The position numbers and the translations under genes were made by a program. From JBEEPE01 sp964489645 (GTDB lineage Bacteria > Verrucomicrobiota > Verrucomicrobiia > Chthoniobacterales > Chthoniobacteraceae), in the NCBI GenBank assembly GCA_964489645.1, contig CAZAZT010000028.1:1-32449 (forward strand): a stretch of 32,449 bases of DNA, read 5' to 3'. Positions 8,322-17,337 of the stretch are shown one piece after another. The stretch's first letter is position 1. Each line of letters begins with the position of its first letter. A model generated the notes under the pieces. That model worked only from the letters and a program-made list of their open reading frames with translations. It was not told the origin of the DNA and did not search any database.

Positions 8322-9911
8322 ATGCAAGCCATTATTATTGATCGGGTGAGTCAAGTTGCTGCAGTCAGCGAGGCAGGGAAAGTTGCTGAGTATAGCGTCT
8401 ATTTGTCCAGTCCGCCGGCATCGGTTGATCCTGTGACGATCCGGTTCACGAGTTCAGACTTGACGGAGGGGAGGGTGCAGAACCCCGTACTCACCTTTGA
8501 TCAGAGTAACTGGGATCAACCGCAATCGCTGTTCATCCAAGGTGTGGATGATTACGACGACGACGGAAGCACGGCCTTCAACGTTACGGGGCGGATCGAG
8601 ACACTGGACTTGACCTACAATCGCGTTTCTGTGCCGGCGATCAGTTTGGTCAACTTGGATGATGGTTGGGACGTTAAGCTCAACCTGAAAGGCACGGATG
8701 ACGTGAACTATTTGGTTGGCCGCAATGGAGACGACCGGATTTATGGATACGGGGATCAGGACGACCTGAAGGGCGGGCGAGGAAACGACACACTGAATGG
8801 CGGCGAGGATGATGATCGGTTGTACGGTCAGTTGGGGAACGACAAACTGTATGGCGGAGCTGATCAGGACTTGCTTGATGGGGCTGAGGGAGATGATCGT
8901 TTGTTCGGCGAGCAAGGTCTCGACACCCTGCTGGGGGGGGCTGGGAATGATTGGCTGGATGGCGGGGTTGAGGAAGATTCGATGATCGGAGGAGCGGGGA
9001 ATGATACATATTATGTGGACTTGCAGTCCGATGTGATTTCCGAAGCTGCCGATGCATCGGGTGGTGTTTCTGACACGGTGGTGGTCCAGCAGTACATTTT
9101 TGCGTATAACTTGCCTGCTGGCATTGAGAATGCGGCGATTGCCGGGTTCGGGGAAACCAGTCTGGTCGGAAATGCTGCGAACAACGGTTTGAAGGGCAAT
9201 GACTCGAAGAACGTGTTGGATGGCGGAGCGGGTAGCGATGATCTAGCGGGTGGCGGCGGGAATGACTCGCTGTTGGGCGGGGCGGGGAATGACGAGATTG
9301 CCGGTGGCGCGGGGAATGACACGATTCGCGGGGGAGCAGGGGTGGATTGTGCGGATTTCGCTGCGGCGGGCGGTGCGTTGACCATCAACCTACAAGTTGG
9401 GAAAGCAACGGGTGAAGGTTCGGATCTGTTGTTCGACATTGAGAACATCTGCTCGGGGAAGGGCGATGACGTGCTGACTGGGAGTGCTGGTACGAATGAG
9501 ATTGAGGGCGGAGCGGGTAGCGACAACATCAATGCAGGGGCGGGTAACGACACCCTGACGGGTTGTGCGGATACGGCCAATGGCGGTAGGGGAGAGAAGG
9601 ACAAACTCTCAGGCGGAGCTGGTGCTGACGTGTTCGCGTTGGGTTGGGAGGGTGGGGTGTATTACAACGATGCGAGTTTGACCTCCACGGGGACGTCGGA
9701 TTACGCGTTGATCACGGACTTCACGGTGGGGGTTGACAGTTTGGTGTTGGATGGCGCCGCGAGTAACTACTATGTGGGTGCTAGTGTGGCGGGAGTGACT
9801 GGCTACGGGATTTATCTCGAGCAGGGCAAGACGGATGAGTTGGTGGCGGTTATCCAAAGCACGACCACGATCACGGTATCGAACACGATCAAGGTTGCTC
9901 GCTTCGTTTGA
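8322..9911 (+). CDS. RTX calcium-binding protein 1, probable type I secretion substrate
   Basis: This 529-residue acidic protein has no N-terminal signal peptide. Residues about 5-110 form a Calx-beta-like domain (SSDLTEGRVQNPVLTF, PQSLFIQGVDDYDDDG). Glycine/aspartate nonapeptide repeats of the GGxGxDxLx type cover about 123-228, 292-342 and 390-440 and should form Ca2+-binding parallel beta-rolls. Residues about 229-290 are a non-repeat spacer of a kind common in RTX proteins (TYYVD, then VVQQYIFAYNLPAGIENAAI, then GNAANN). The last 90 residues (DYALITDF, LVLDGAASNYYVGAS, GYGIYLEQGKTDELVAVIQ) match a C-terminal domain that, as I recall, ends many cyanobacterial type I substrates. No enzymatic domain is visible, so a surface-layer, adhesive or matrix role is possible. 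Confidence 0.9.
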   Translation: MQAIIIDRVSQVAAVSEAGKVAEYSVYLSSPPASVDPVTIRFTSSDLTEGRVQNPVLTFDQSNWDQPQSLFIQGVDDYDDDGSTAFNVTGRIETLDLTYNRVSVPAISLVNLDDGWDVKLNLKGTDDVNYLVGRNGDDRIYGYGDQDDLKGGRGNDTLNGGEDDDRLYGQLGNDKLYGGADQDLLDGAEGDDRLFGEQGLDTLLGGAGNDWLDGGVEEDSMIGGAGNDTYYVDLQSDVISEAADASGGVSDTVVVQQYIFAYNLPAGIENAAIAGFGETSLVGNAANNGLKGNDSKNVLDGGAGSDDLAGGGGNDSLLGGAGNDEIAGGAGNDTIRGGAGVDCADFAAAGGALTINLQVGKATGEGSDLLFDIENICSGKGDDVLTGSAGTNEIEGGAGSDNINAGAGNDTLTGCADTANGGRGEKDKLSGGAGADVFALGWEGGVYYNDASLTSTGTSDYALITDFTVGVDSLVLDGAASNYYVGASVAGVTGYGIYLEQGKTDELVAVIQSTTTITVSNTIKVARFV

Positions 9912-9937
9912 GCGACGGTTGATCAGAAGTTAGAGAG

Positions 9938-9966
9938 AGCCCCTCGAGTGATCGGGGGGCTTTTCT
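9938..9966 (+). terminator. Rho-independent terminator after RTX gene 1
   Basis: A 10-bp stem (9938-9947 with 9952-9961, one G-T wobble, GTGA loop) is followed by TTTCTT. It lies 27 bases after the stop codon, so the two RTX genes are probably separate transcripts. Confidence 0.85.
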
Positions 9967-10189
9967 TATAAATATTCAACACCGGCTGGATGGGGACGTG
10001 TTTCTGTCGAGGTGAGGCAATGCATGGAGTCAGGTGAGGTTTTGTAGCCAGCGCTGCATGAGCATGAGTCCCCGCGACGGAGGGCGTTCAAGAGGAGTTT
10101 GAAGCAGGTGTTGACGCGAATGAGCCCAGGTGGGGCACCGGTCACTGTTCTGTCAAAGAGGAGTTTTTCAGCGATTTCTTCACGTTTAT

Positions 10190-11680
10190 ATGCCATCAAT
10201 CATCATCTATCGGGTTAGCCCTTATCCCGCGACGGGAGAAGCGTCAAAGGTGGCTGAGTTCACTGTGGAGTTGTCTGACAGGCCACAGGTGGGCAAGTCA
10301 GTAAAGGTTCAGTTTGTGTCTTCAGATCCTACGGAGGGGAAGTTGCAGAACCCCTCGCTGACCTTTTCGTCGGACAACTGGAGCCAGCCGCAGTCGCTTT
10401 TTATCGAGGGAGTCGATGATGATGAGGATGATGGGACGATTGCTTACGCTGTGACGGGTACCTTGATGACGGATGACCCAGCGTATCAGAAAGTCGCTGT
10501 TCCGGTTCTTACTCTAACGAATTTGGATGATGGGTTGGATCGTCCGCTGTACTTGAAGGGCACAGAGAATGTGGACTTCCTGACAGGCAAGAACGGCAAT
10601 GACCGGATTTACGGAGGGAACGATCAGGATGATTTGAGGGGTGGGCGTGGGGACGATCGGATTTATGGTCAGAGCGACGATGATCGACTGTATGGTGAGG
10701 TGGGCGATGATAAGCTTTACGGAGGAGAGGATGACGACCTGCTTGACGGGGGGGAGGGTGACGATTCTCTGTTCGGAGAGACGGGGCGAGACACTTTGCT
10801 GGGCGGCAGCGGCGATGACGCTTTGAACGGAGGCATCGAGGCGGATTCGATGGTTGGTGGTGAGGGGAATGATAGTTTGTGGGCGGAATCTGGGGATACT
10901 TTACGAGGTGGTGTAGGGAATGATGTTTTGGACGGATGGCTTGGGGGATTGAATCTCATGTTTGGGGATGAGGGGATGGATTCATTGTTTGGGGGGAATG
11001 GATCTGACACCTTGGATGGGGGGACTGGTAGCGATTCGGTGGTTGCGGGGGCGGGAAACGATTGGGTTACTGGGGGCGCAGGGAATGACACGGTCATTGG
11101 CGGTGCGGGTTCAGATGTTGCAAATTTCTCTGCGAGCGCGGCTGATCTGAATATCAGTTTATCTTTGGGTAGAGCGTTTGGGGATGGGTCTGACTGGTTA
11201 CAGGAGGTTGAGAACATCCAGTCGGGGAAGGGGAGCGATACATTGGCTGGCAGCGCGGTTGCCAATCGTTTGGTGGGAGGATTTGGTCGGGACGTTCTCA
11301 GTGGAGCCGGTGGCAATGATACGCTGACTGGATGTTCTGTGGGGGCGAACGGAGGGAGGGGTGAGGTGGATAGCCTCGCTGGTGGTGCGGGGGCGGATGT
11401 GTTCGAGTTGGGGTGGAGTGGCGGGTGTTATTATAACGATGGGAATGCGAGTTCTGTGGGGGCGACGGATTATGCGGTGATCACGGACTTCGAGGTTGGG
11501 ACGGATCGATTGGTGTTGGATGGAGCGGCCTCGAATTATTATGTGGGTGCGAGTGTTTCAGGGGTGAAGGGGTATGGAATTTACTTGGAGCAGGGGAAGA
11601 CGGATGAGTTGGTTGCGGTGATCCAGAGTTCGACGGGTGTGACGGTTGCGAACACGATTGGGGTGGCGCGCTTCGTGTGA
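10190..11680 (+). CDS. RTX calcium-binding protein 2, paralogue of the preceding gene
   Basis: This 496-residue protein aligns with RTX protein 1 without a gap for about the first 225 residues and again over the last 90. It is likewise a leaderless, acidic, probable type I secretion substrate. A Calx-beta-like domain (about 5-110, with SSDPTEGKLQNPSLTF) precedes GGxGxDxLx repeats (about 123-310 and 345-402). The C-terminal domain (ITDFEVGTDRLVLDGAASNY, GYGIYLEQGKTDELVAVIQ) is nearly identical to the paralogue's. It lacks the spacer found at residues 229-290 of RTX protein 1 and has additional repeat units instead. ATG 10190 is chosen because it aligns with the paralogue's start. The frame is open to 10130, but that extra sequence has no counterpart. 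Its codons are richer in G and T than those of RTX gene 1. Confidence 0.9.
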   Translation: MPSIIIYRVSPYPATGEASKVAEFTVELSDRPQVGKSVKVQFVSSDPTEGKLQNPSLTFSSDNWSQPQSLFIEGVDDDEDDGTIAYAVTGTLMTDDPAYQKVAVPVLTLTNLDDGLDRPLYLKGTENVDFLTGKNGNDRIYGGNDQDDLRGGRGDDRIYGQSDDDRLYGEVGDDKLYGGEDDDLLDGGEGDDSLFGETGRDTLLGGSGDDALNGGIEADSMVGGEGNDSLWAESGDTLRGGVGNDVLDGWLGGLNLMFGDEGMDSLFGGNGSDTLDGGTGSDSVVAGAGNDWVTGGAGNDTVIGGAGSDVANFSASAADLNISLSLGRAFGDGSDWLQEVENIQSGKGSDTLAGSAVANRLVGGFGRDVLSGAGGNDTLTGCSVGANGGRGEVDSLAGGAGADVFELGWSGGCYYNDGNASSVGATDYAVITDFEVGTDRLVLDGAASNYYVGASVSGVKGYGIYLEQGKTDELVAVIQSSTGVTVANTIGVARFV

Positions 11681-11776
11681 TCGGAGGTTCAGCTTGGGTT
11701 GCAAGGGCGGGGTTATCGTAACGAATGGTTGATGTGGTGGATGGGATGATGTGGGGTGGATGAAAATCCTTGGTCT

Positions 11777-12997
11777 ATGAGAGTTCTCCTCACGCATCCG
11801 AATTTTCCGTCGCAGTTGCGGTCACTGGCGCAGGCTTTGGCGCTCAATTCGCAGAACGATGTCCGTTTCCTGACCCATGCGGAGGCTGGGGAGATCGCGG
11901 GTGTGAAGAAAATCCTGTATCGTCCGAAGCGAGAGCCTTCGCAGGGTACTCATCATTATCTTCGGGGTTACGAGCAGGCGGTGCTGAACGGTCAAGCGGC
12001 CTACATGGCTTGTATGGAGGAGAAGCGAGGGGGGTTCATCCCGGACTTGATTTTCGGACATGCGGGTTGGGGGCCGACCTTGTTCTTGAAGGATGCGTTT
12101 CCGAATGCCCCGATGGGGTTCAATTTCGAGTGGTTCTATCACGCTCACGGGACGGATTGTGATTTTGATCCGGAGGACCCGATTGATGCGGATGGAGAGG
12201 CGCGGATCCGGATCAAGAACTCGGCGATCCTGATGGATCTTGCGGCGTGTGATGGCGGGGTCTGTCCGACCCGTTTCCAGTACGACCAGTTTCCGGAGCA
12301 TTTGAGGTCGGAGCTGATCATCTGCCACGAGGGGATTGACACGAAGTTCTTCAAGCCGGCGCCGAATGTGGGTTTGAAGTTGTCCAGCGCGAAGCTGGAG
12401 CTTCCGGCGGATGCGGAGATTGTCACTTACGCGACGCGTGGGATGGAACCGTATCGCGGATTTCCGCAGTTCATCGAGGCGGCGCATCTTCTGCAGAAGG
12501 CGCGGCCGAATGCGCATGTGGTGATTGCGGGCGATAATCGTGTTGCTTACGGGAAACAGGCGCCGAAGGGGACGACGTACAAGGATCTGTGTCTGGAAAA
12601 GTTCCCCTTGGTGCCTGAGCGGACGCATTTTGTGGGGTCGTTGCCTTACAGCGAATATGTGAAGTTGTTGCAGGCGACGAAGGCGCATGTGTACCTAACG
12701 CGGCCGTTCGTCCTGAGTTGGTCCATGTTGGAGGCGATGTCCTGTGGTGCGCTGGTTGTGGCATCGGATACGGCTCCTGTGCAGGAGGTTATCACGGATG
12801 GGATCAACGGGTTGATGGTCGATTTCTTCAAGACGGACCGATTGGCGGCTGTTCTGGATCGTGTGTTGGCTTCGCCGGAGGAGTTCGAGTCGGTGCGTGC
12901 GAGGGCGCGTGCGACGGTGATCGCGCGGTATGAGCAGCGTGCGTGTTTGAAGCGGAAGTTGGATTGGTTATCCGGTCTGATGGAGCGTCGGCGTTGA
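11777..12997 (+). CDS. GT4-family glycosyltransferase
   Basis: A 406-residue GT-B fold enzyme. The N-terminal Rossmann strand MRVLLTHPNFPSQL is followed by an acceptor-side domain (LIFGHAGWGPTLFLKDAFP, then FNFEWFYHAHGTDCDFD). The C-terminal nucleotide-sugar domain carries the E-x7-E-type motif (LEAMSCGALVVASDTAPVQEVI). Proteins of this subtype, as I recall, recur near exopolysaccharide or RTX/type I loci. The product here could be a surface glycan or a modified exoprotein, which is inference. The ATG at 11777 fits the Rossmann start. A GTG at 11756 would add seven unlikely residues. It begins 96 bases after RTX gene 2 with no visible terminator between them. Its last 30 bases overlap the 3' end of the convergent MATE gene. 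Confidence 0.85.
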   Translation: MRVLLTHPNFPSQLRSLAQALALNSQNDVRFLTHAEAGEIAGVKKILYRPKREPSQGTHHYLRGYEQAVLNGQAAYMACMEEKRGGFIPDLIFGHAGWGPTLFLKDAFPNAPMGFNFEWFYHAHGTDCDFDPEDPIDADGEARIRIKNSAILMDLAACDGGVCPTRFQYDQFPEHLRSELIICHEGIDTKFFKPAPNVGLKLSSAKLELPADAEIVTYATRGMEPYRGFPQFIEAAHLLQKARPNAHVVIAGDNRVAYGKQAPKGTTYKDLCLEKFPLVPERTHFVGSLPYSEYVKLLQATKAHVYLTRPFVLSWSMLEAMSCGALVVASDTAPVQEVITDGINGLMVDFFKTDRLAAVLDRVLASPEEFESVRARARATVIARYEQRACLKRKLDWLSGLMERRR

Positions 12998-14341
12998 GAC
13001 GGGGAGGAGTTGTCGGACGACGCGGTTTCCCCACCACAGGGCGAAGAGTGCGGCGCTCCAGTTGACGAGCAGGATTCCGAGCCAGACTCCGTCGATGCCT
13101 CCGTTGAGTGAGAATGCGAGGAGGGGGAACACCACTGCTGGGGCGATGATCTGGCGATACAGGCCCATGAGGAATCCGTATGCGGGACGTTTGAGGCCCT
13201 GCATCAGGAAGACGGTGACGAAGAGGATGGGGTAGGTCGCGAGGGTGAGGCTGGAGTAGCCGAGGTAACGCACTCCGTGTTCAACCACGGTGGAGTCGTT
13301 CGAGAGCAGGCGCATCGCGGGTTCGCGAAGCCAGAGGACAAGGCTGCCGCCGAGGATCATCAGTCCTGCGCCGAGCGCTGAGTTGAAGCGCCAGACATGA
13401 CGGATCCGTTCCGGTTTTCCGGCGCCGTGGTTTTGTCCGGTGAGTGTGAGCACGGCGGTGCCGAGTCCGATGGCGGGCATGAGGACGATCTGTTCGATGC
13501 GCATGGCGATGCCTGCGGCTGCGACGGCCTCTTTACCGAAGTGTTTGGCAAACCATGAGATGACGAAGACGCCGAGGGCGACGGTGAGCATGTTGAGTGC
13601 GGAGGGGATGGCCTGTTGGAGGATCTGTCGGATGAGGCGAGGGTTTGGGCGGAGGTCGGGTTTTGATCGGTTGAGGAAAAGTTTGGAGGCGAACACTTTG
13701 CGATACAGCCATGCGGCGCCGAGTGTTTGGACGATGACTGTGGCGAGGGCGATGCCGGAAACGCCGAGGGGCGGGGTACCGAGCCAGCCCCACATGAGGA
13801 TGGGGTTGAGGAGGAGGTTGGCGAGGCAGCTGACGATGAGGAAGTTCCGATAGGTCCGGGTTTCGCCTTGGGCGGCGAGAGCGCTGTTCAGGGTGAGGGT
13901 GAGGAGGAAGATGACGCCTCCGGAGAGGAGGACGTTGGTGTAGGACAGGGCGGTGCGGAGGTATTCGTCTGTGGCACCGAGCAGGGTGAAGAGGGTGGGG
14001 GTCAGGAGGAGTCCGAGAGCGCTGGCGACGGCGCCGATGGCGAGGGTGCAGAGGAGGGATTGACTGAAAAGACGGGTTGCGAGCTGGGGGTCGTCGGAGC
14101 CTACGGCATTGGCCATGAGTGCGGTTGTGGCTTGGCTGATACCGGAGCCGAGGGCTAGGAAGAGGAAGAAGACGGGGAAGGAGAGGGAGAGGGACGCGAG
14201 GGCGTCGGTGGAGAGGAGACCGGCACAGTAGGTGTCGGCGAAGTTGAACATGGTGTTGAAGAGCATGCCGGTGCTTGCGGGCAGGGCGATGCGGAGGGAG
14301 AGGGAGGGGATGGGGTCGTTTGTCAGGGACGGGGGAGGCAT
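12968..14341 (-). CDS. MATE-family multidrug/metabolite efflux transporter
   Basis: 457 residues with about 12 hydrophobic segments in two homologous bundles, typical of MATE exporters that couple drug or metabolite efflux to Na+ or H+. Visible family features include the first helix (IALPASTGMLFNTMFNFADTYCAG), QATTALMANAVGSDD, and in the second half AAAGIAMRIEQIVLMPAIGLGTAVLTLTGQNHGAG. The ATG at 14341 gives a short N-terminal tail before helix 1. It lies 47 bases downstream of the propeller gene on the same strand and probably belongs to that operon. The 3' end overlaps the convergent glycosyltransferase gene by 30 bases. The substrate is unknown. Confidence 0.92.
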   Translation of the reverse strand: MPPPSLTNDPIPSLSLRIALPASTGMLFNTMFNFADTYCAGLLSTDALASLSLSFPVFFLFLALGSGISQATTALMANAVGSDDPQLATRLFSQSLLCTLAIGAVASALGLLLTPTLFTLLGATDEYLRTALSYTNVLLSGGVIFLLTLTLNSALAAQGETRTYRNFLIVSCLANLLLNPILMWGWLGTPPLGVSGIALATVIVQTLGAAWLYRKVFASKLFLNRSKPDLRPNPRLIRQILQQAIPSALNMLTVALGVFVISWFAKHFGKEAVAAAGIAMRIEQIVLMPAIGLGTAVLTLTGQNHGAGKPERIRHVWRFNSALGAGLMILGGSLVLWLREPAMRLLSNDSTVVEHGVRYLGYSSLTLATYPILFVTVFLMQGLKRPAYGFLMGLYRQIIAPAVVFPLLAFSLNGGIDGVWLGILLVNWSAALFALWWGNRVVRQLLPVSTPTLHQTG

Positions 14342-14388
14342 GGGTGGTTGAGGTCCGGGAGGAAGGGGGACTGGGGTGCGGGGGGGGC

Positions 14389-15819
14389 TCAGTTGCGTGG
14401 GCGGAAGCGGAGGGAGAAGAGGTCGGCGTCGCTGAGTTCGACGCGGAGGCGGATGGGTTGGTGTGAGATGGGGGCGAGGTTTGGGTTACCTTTCCAAGAG
14501 ACGGTCTTCGACAGCGAATCGCCCCAGAGCGGTTCACAGTCGTCGAGAGAGAAGCCCGGGATGGGAGATCCGTGTTGGTCTTGGATCTCGAACCGGATGC
14601 GTCCGGCGGCGCTGGTCGAGAAGTTGACCTCGAGTTCATCGCCTTGGAAGCGAAGGGGTTTTGTGAGCATCTCTCCACCGTCGAGCGGGGCGTTCAGGGA
14701 GGCGAATCCATCGATGCGCAGGGTGTAGCGGCGGCCGCCTGTGAGGAAGAGGGACATTTCGGTGGGGCTGGTCTGGTGGATGCCGATGGCTGCGTAGTTG
14801 GCTCTGTTCGCCCAGCCGTCTGGTCCGAGGCCTGGGCGGATGAAGCTTTGGGTGAATTGGCGATCGAACTGATGGTTGCCGCGGGTCGACATGAAGAGGA
14901 TGTCGGTTGCGGCGCCGCGTTTATCCATGAAGCGGGTGGGGGTTGCGACGTAGATATGCGGGGCACGGAAGTAGGGTTGTGTGCAACTGGTGTAGAGGTG
15001 TTCTCCTGGGAGGTTGGCTTGCATCTCGACGAAGGGAGTCCATTCGATGAAGTCTTTTGAAGTGGTTCTTGCGATGCTTCTTAAGCCATTCATCAGGCGG
15101 CGGAAGTAGCAGACGTACTGTTGTTCGGATTCACTCCAGAAGGCGTAGTTCTGTGAATCGAAGTATTTGCCCCAGCTTTCGGGGATCACGGGTTCGTCGC
15201 GTAAGCGGCGCCAGTGGATGCCATCTTGTGAGGCGAAGGCCTTCAATCCGCCGGGGCCGCGACGTTCGCGTACCTCGCTTTGGTGCGGTTGGAATGCGAT
15301 GCCTCCGAGCGCTTTGTAGCGCTGCGAATCGGGCACGCCTGGGCGGGTATCGATGAAGGGGGTGAAGTTGTGGTTCACGAAGGCCTCGTCCATGAGGACG
15401 ATGTTGCCTTCGGGAAAGGACGGATGGTTGAAGAGGTCCAAGCGCGGCAAGGTCCAGTGGATGGCATCTTGGCTTTCTGCGTAGAGGGTGACTTCGCCAT
15501 CGTGATAGGCCTCGATGCCGTGGGTTTTCCAGGTGATTTTGGGGTCTTTATCGCCTCGGTAGTAGAACTGGAAACCGCGAGTCGATCGGAGGACGGTTGC
15601 GTAGTGGCCGTGGGGTCTGGGTGGATTGACTGCGGGGGCCAGTTGTGGTTCTGCCAGTTTCAGGGAAGCGTTGGTGAGTTGTTCGATGAGGAAGCGGTCG
15701 ACGAAAAGTTCGCGACGGTCGGCGATGTCGATGGGTTGGGCGAGGCCTTGCGGGATGAGTTGGAGGAGGATCGCGAGAGCTGCGAGGAGGAGGGATTTGG
15801 GGGAAAATGGCGCTTGCAT
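14389..15819 (-). CDS. Secreted five-bladed beta-propeller glycosidase-like protein
   Basis: A 476-residue protein with a Sec signal peptide (hydrophobic core LLLAALAILLQLIPQGLA, cleavage near residue 27). The mature start ADRRELFVDRFLIEQL is seen in many planctomycete/verrucomicrobial proteins annotated as GH32/GH43-like. Propeller-type repeats include LYAESQDAIHWTLPRL, AFASQDGIHWRRL and RTTSKDFIEWTPF, each a 'D-x-h-x-W' strand as in GH43/GH32/GH62 clans. The C-terminal 120 residues form a beta-rich domain (GGEMLTKPLRFQGDELEVNF, then a short carbohydrate-binding-like stretch). I cannot assign catalytic acids with certainty, so activity is unproven. It sits 38 bases after the DUF1501 gene, consistent with one operon for exported polysaccharide processing. 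Confidence 0.75.
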   Translation of the reverse strand: MQAPFSPKSLLLAALAILLQLIPQGLAQPIDIADRRELFVDRFLIEQLTNASLKLAEPQLAPAVNPPRPHGHYATVLRSTRGFQFYYRGDKDPKITWKTHGIEAYHDGEVTLYAESQDAIHWTLPRLDLFNHPSFPEGNIVLMDEAFVNHNFTPFIDTRPGVPDSQRYKALGGIAFQPHQSEVRERRGPGGLKAFASQDGIHWRRLRDEPVIPESWGKYFDSQNYAFWSESEQQYVCYFRRLMNGLRSIARTTSKDFIEWTPFVEMQANLPGEHLYTSCTQPYFRAPHIYVATPTRFMDKRGAATDILFMSTRGNHQFDRQFTQSFIRPGLGPDGWANRANYAAIGIHQTSPTEMSLFLTGGRRYTLRIDGFASLNAPLDGGEMLTKPLRFQGDELEVNFSTSAAGRIRFEIQDQHGSPIPGFSLDDCEPLWGDSLSKTVSWKGNPNLAPISHQPIRLRVELSDADLFSLRFRPRN

Positions 15820-15857
15820 GGCAGGGCAGGAAAGGGTTTCGGAATGGGGGGGATTTC

Positions 15858-17312
15858 TCAGGCGATGATGCCTTTGACGACTTGGCCGTGAACGTCGGTG
15901 AGACGGAACTGGCGGCCTTGGTAACGGTAGGTGAGGGATTCGTGATCGACGCCGCAGAGGTGCATGATGGTGGCTTGCATATCATGCACATGCACAGGGT
16001 TTTCTGTGATGTTCCATGCGAAATCATCGGTTTGGCCGTAGGTCGTGCCGCCGCGGACTCCGCCTCCGGCAAGCCACATCGAATAGGCGCGCCCGAAGTG
16101 ATCGCGGCCGCTGGGTTTTGCGGGATCCCCTTGACCGAAGGGAGTCCGTCCGAACTCGCCGCACCACACCACGAGGGTGTCCTCCAATAATCCTCGTTCT
16201 TTCAGATCGAGCAGCAGGGCGGCGCTGGGAGCGTCTGTGTCGCGGCATTGCTGTTCCAGTTGGGTGAAGAGGTTGCCGTGTTGGTCCCAGCCGGAGTGCA
16301 TGAGTTGCACGAACCGAGTGCCTCGTTCGAGAAGGCGTCGTGCGATCAGGGCGTTGTTCGCGAACGTGCCTTTGGTCAGCGCATCCGGTCCGTATCTTTC
16401 GACGACGTGGTGAGGTTCGTTGGAGAAGTCCAGCAGGTCGGGAACGCTCGCCTGCATCCGGAAGGCCATCTCGTATTGCGCGATCCGCGTCTCGATCTCT
16501 GGGTCGCCGTGTTCGTGTAAGTGTTTCTCGTTGAGCGTGCGTAAGTCATCGAGCAACGCGCGGCGTTGATCGCGCCCGGTGCCGGGAGGATTGTCCAAGT
16601 AGGGAACGGGATCGCCGACGTTCCGGAAGCGCACGCCTTGAAAGCGGCTCGGGAGAAATCCGCTGCCCCAGTAGTAGTCGTAGAAGAGTTGTCCGCAGGT
16701 CTTGCCTTTGTCGGAGGAGGTCATGACGACGAACGCGGGGAGATCGCTGGATTCGCAGCCGAGACCGTAGCTCAGCCATGCGCCCATGCTGGGGCGTCCG
16801 GGGACTTGGGAACCGGTCATGAAGAAGGTGACGCCGGGGGCGTGGTTGACCGCTTCGGTTGTCATGGAGCGGACGACGCAGATGTCGTCGGCCATGGAAC
16901 CGATTTTCGGGAGCATGGAGGTGAAGGCGGTCCCGGATTTGCCGAAGGTTTGGAAGGGTTTGATGGCTGGGGTGATGGGCCAGCGTTTGTAGTTCGCGGA
17001 CATGGTCGAGAGGCGGGTGGCGCCTCGGACACTGTCGGGGATGTCCTGTCCTGCCATCTTGGCGAGGACAGGTTTTGGGTCATAGAGATCGACATGGGAG
17101 GGGCCGCCTCCTTGCCAGAGGCAGATGACGCGTTTGGCTTTTGGGGGCAGGTGGGGGAGGTTTGGCAGGGCGGGTTGGCCTTGGGCTGCATGGGTTTGCG
17201 CTTGGCTCCCGAGCAGAGAGGCGAGGGCGACGGCGCCGATGCCTTGATGAGCGGATGAGAGCAGGTGGCGACGGGAGGTGAGGTGCGGTTGGGAGAGGAG
17301 GTCGTGGAGCAT
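15858..17312 (-). CDS. DUF1501 protein, Tat-exported
   Basis: A 484-residue member of DUF1501, distantly related to the alkaline phosphatase/sulfatase fold, function unknown. The N-terminus has a twin-arginine signal (SRRHLL at residues 13-18, then a hydrophobic GIGAVALASLL). Family landmarks are the CLWQGGGPSHVDLYDPKP strand, LPKIGSMADDICVVRSM, FMTGSQVPGRPSMGAWLSYGLG, WCGEFGRTPFGQG, GRDHFGRAYSMWLAGGGVRGG and the usual C-terminal FRLTDVHGQVVKGIIA. ATG 17312 was chosen because it places the Tat motif near the start. The frame extends to 17414, but that would overlap the upstream gene. It lies 25 bases after the PSD1 gene, the standard PSD1-DUF1501 pairing in which the two exported proteins probably work together. 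Confidence 0.93.
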   Translation of the reverse strand: MLHDLLSQPHLTSRRHLLSSAHQGIGAVALASLLGSQAQTHAAQGQPALPNLPHLPPKAKRVICLWQGGGPSHVDLYDPKPVLAKMAGQDIPDSVRGATRLSTMSANYKRWPITPAIKPFQTFGKSGTAFTSMLPKIGSMADDICVVRSMTTEAVNHAPGVTFFMTGSQVPGRPSMGAWLSYGLGCESSDLPAFVVMTSSDKGKTCGQLFYDYYWGSGFLPSRFQGVRFRNVGDPVPYLDNPPGTGRDQRRALLDDLRTLNEKHLHEHGDPEIETRIAQYEMAFRMQASVPDLLDFSNEPHHVVERYGPDALTKGTFANNALIARRLLERGTRFVQLMHSGWDQHGNLFTQLEQQCRDTDAPSAALLLDLKERGLLEDTLVVWCGEFGRTPFGQGDPAKPSGRDHFGRAYSMWLAGGGVRGGTTYGQTDDFAWNITENPVHVHDMQATIMHLCGVDHESLTYRYQGRQFRLTDVHGQVVKGIIA

Positions 17313-17337
17313 GGCGTGTGGCGGTTGGAGGTGGGGG

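Noticed and set aside
8015..8332. 105-codon minus-strand frame before RTX gene 1
   Set aside because: No recognisable motif; lies across a leader region and a terminator-like hairpin.
9966..10199. 77-codon minus-strand frame between the two RTX genes
   Set aside because: Its translation is not obviously low-complexity, but I recognise no family, and it overlaps the RTX gene 2 leader and the terminator tail. Kept only as a note.
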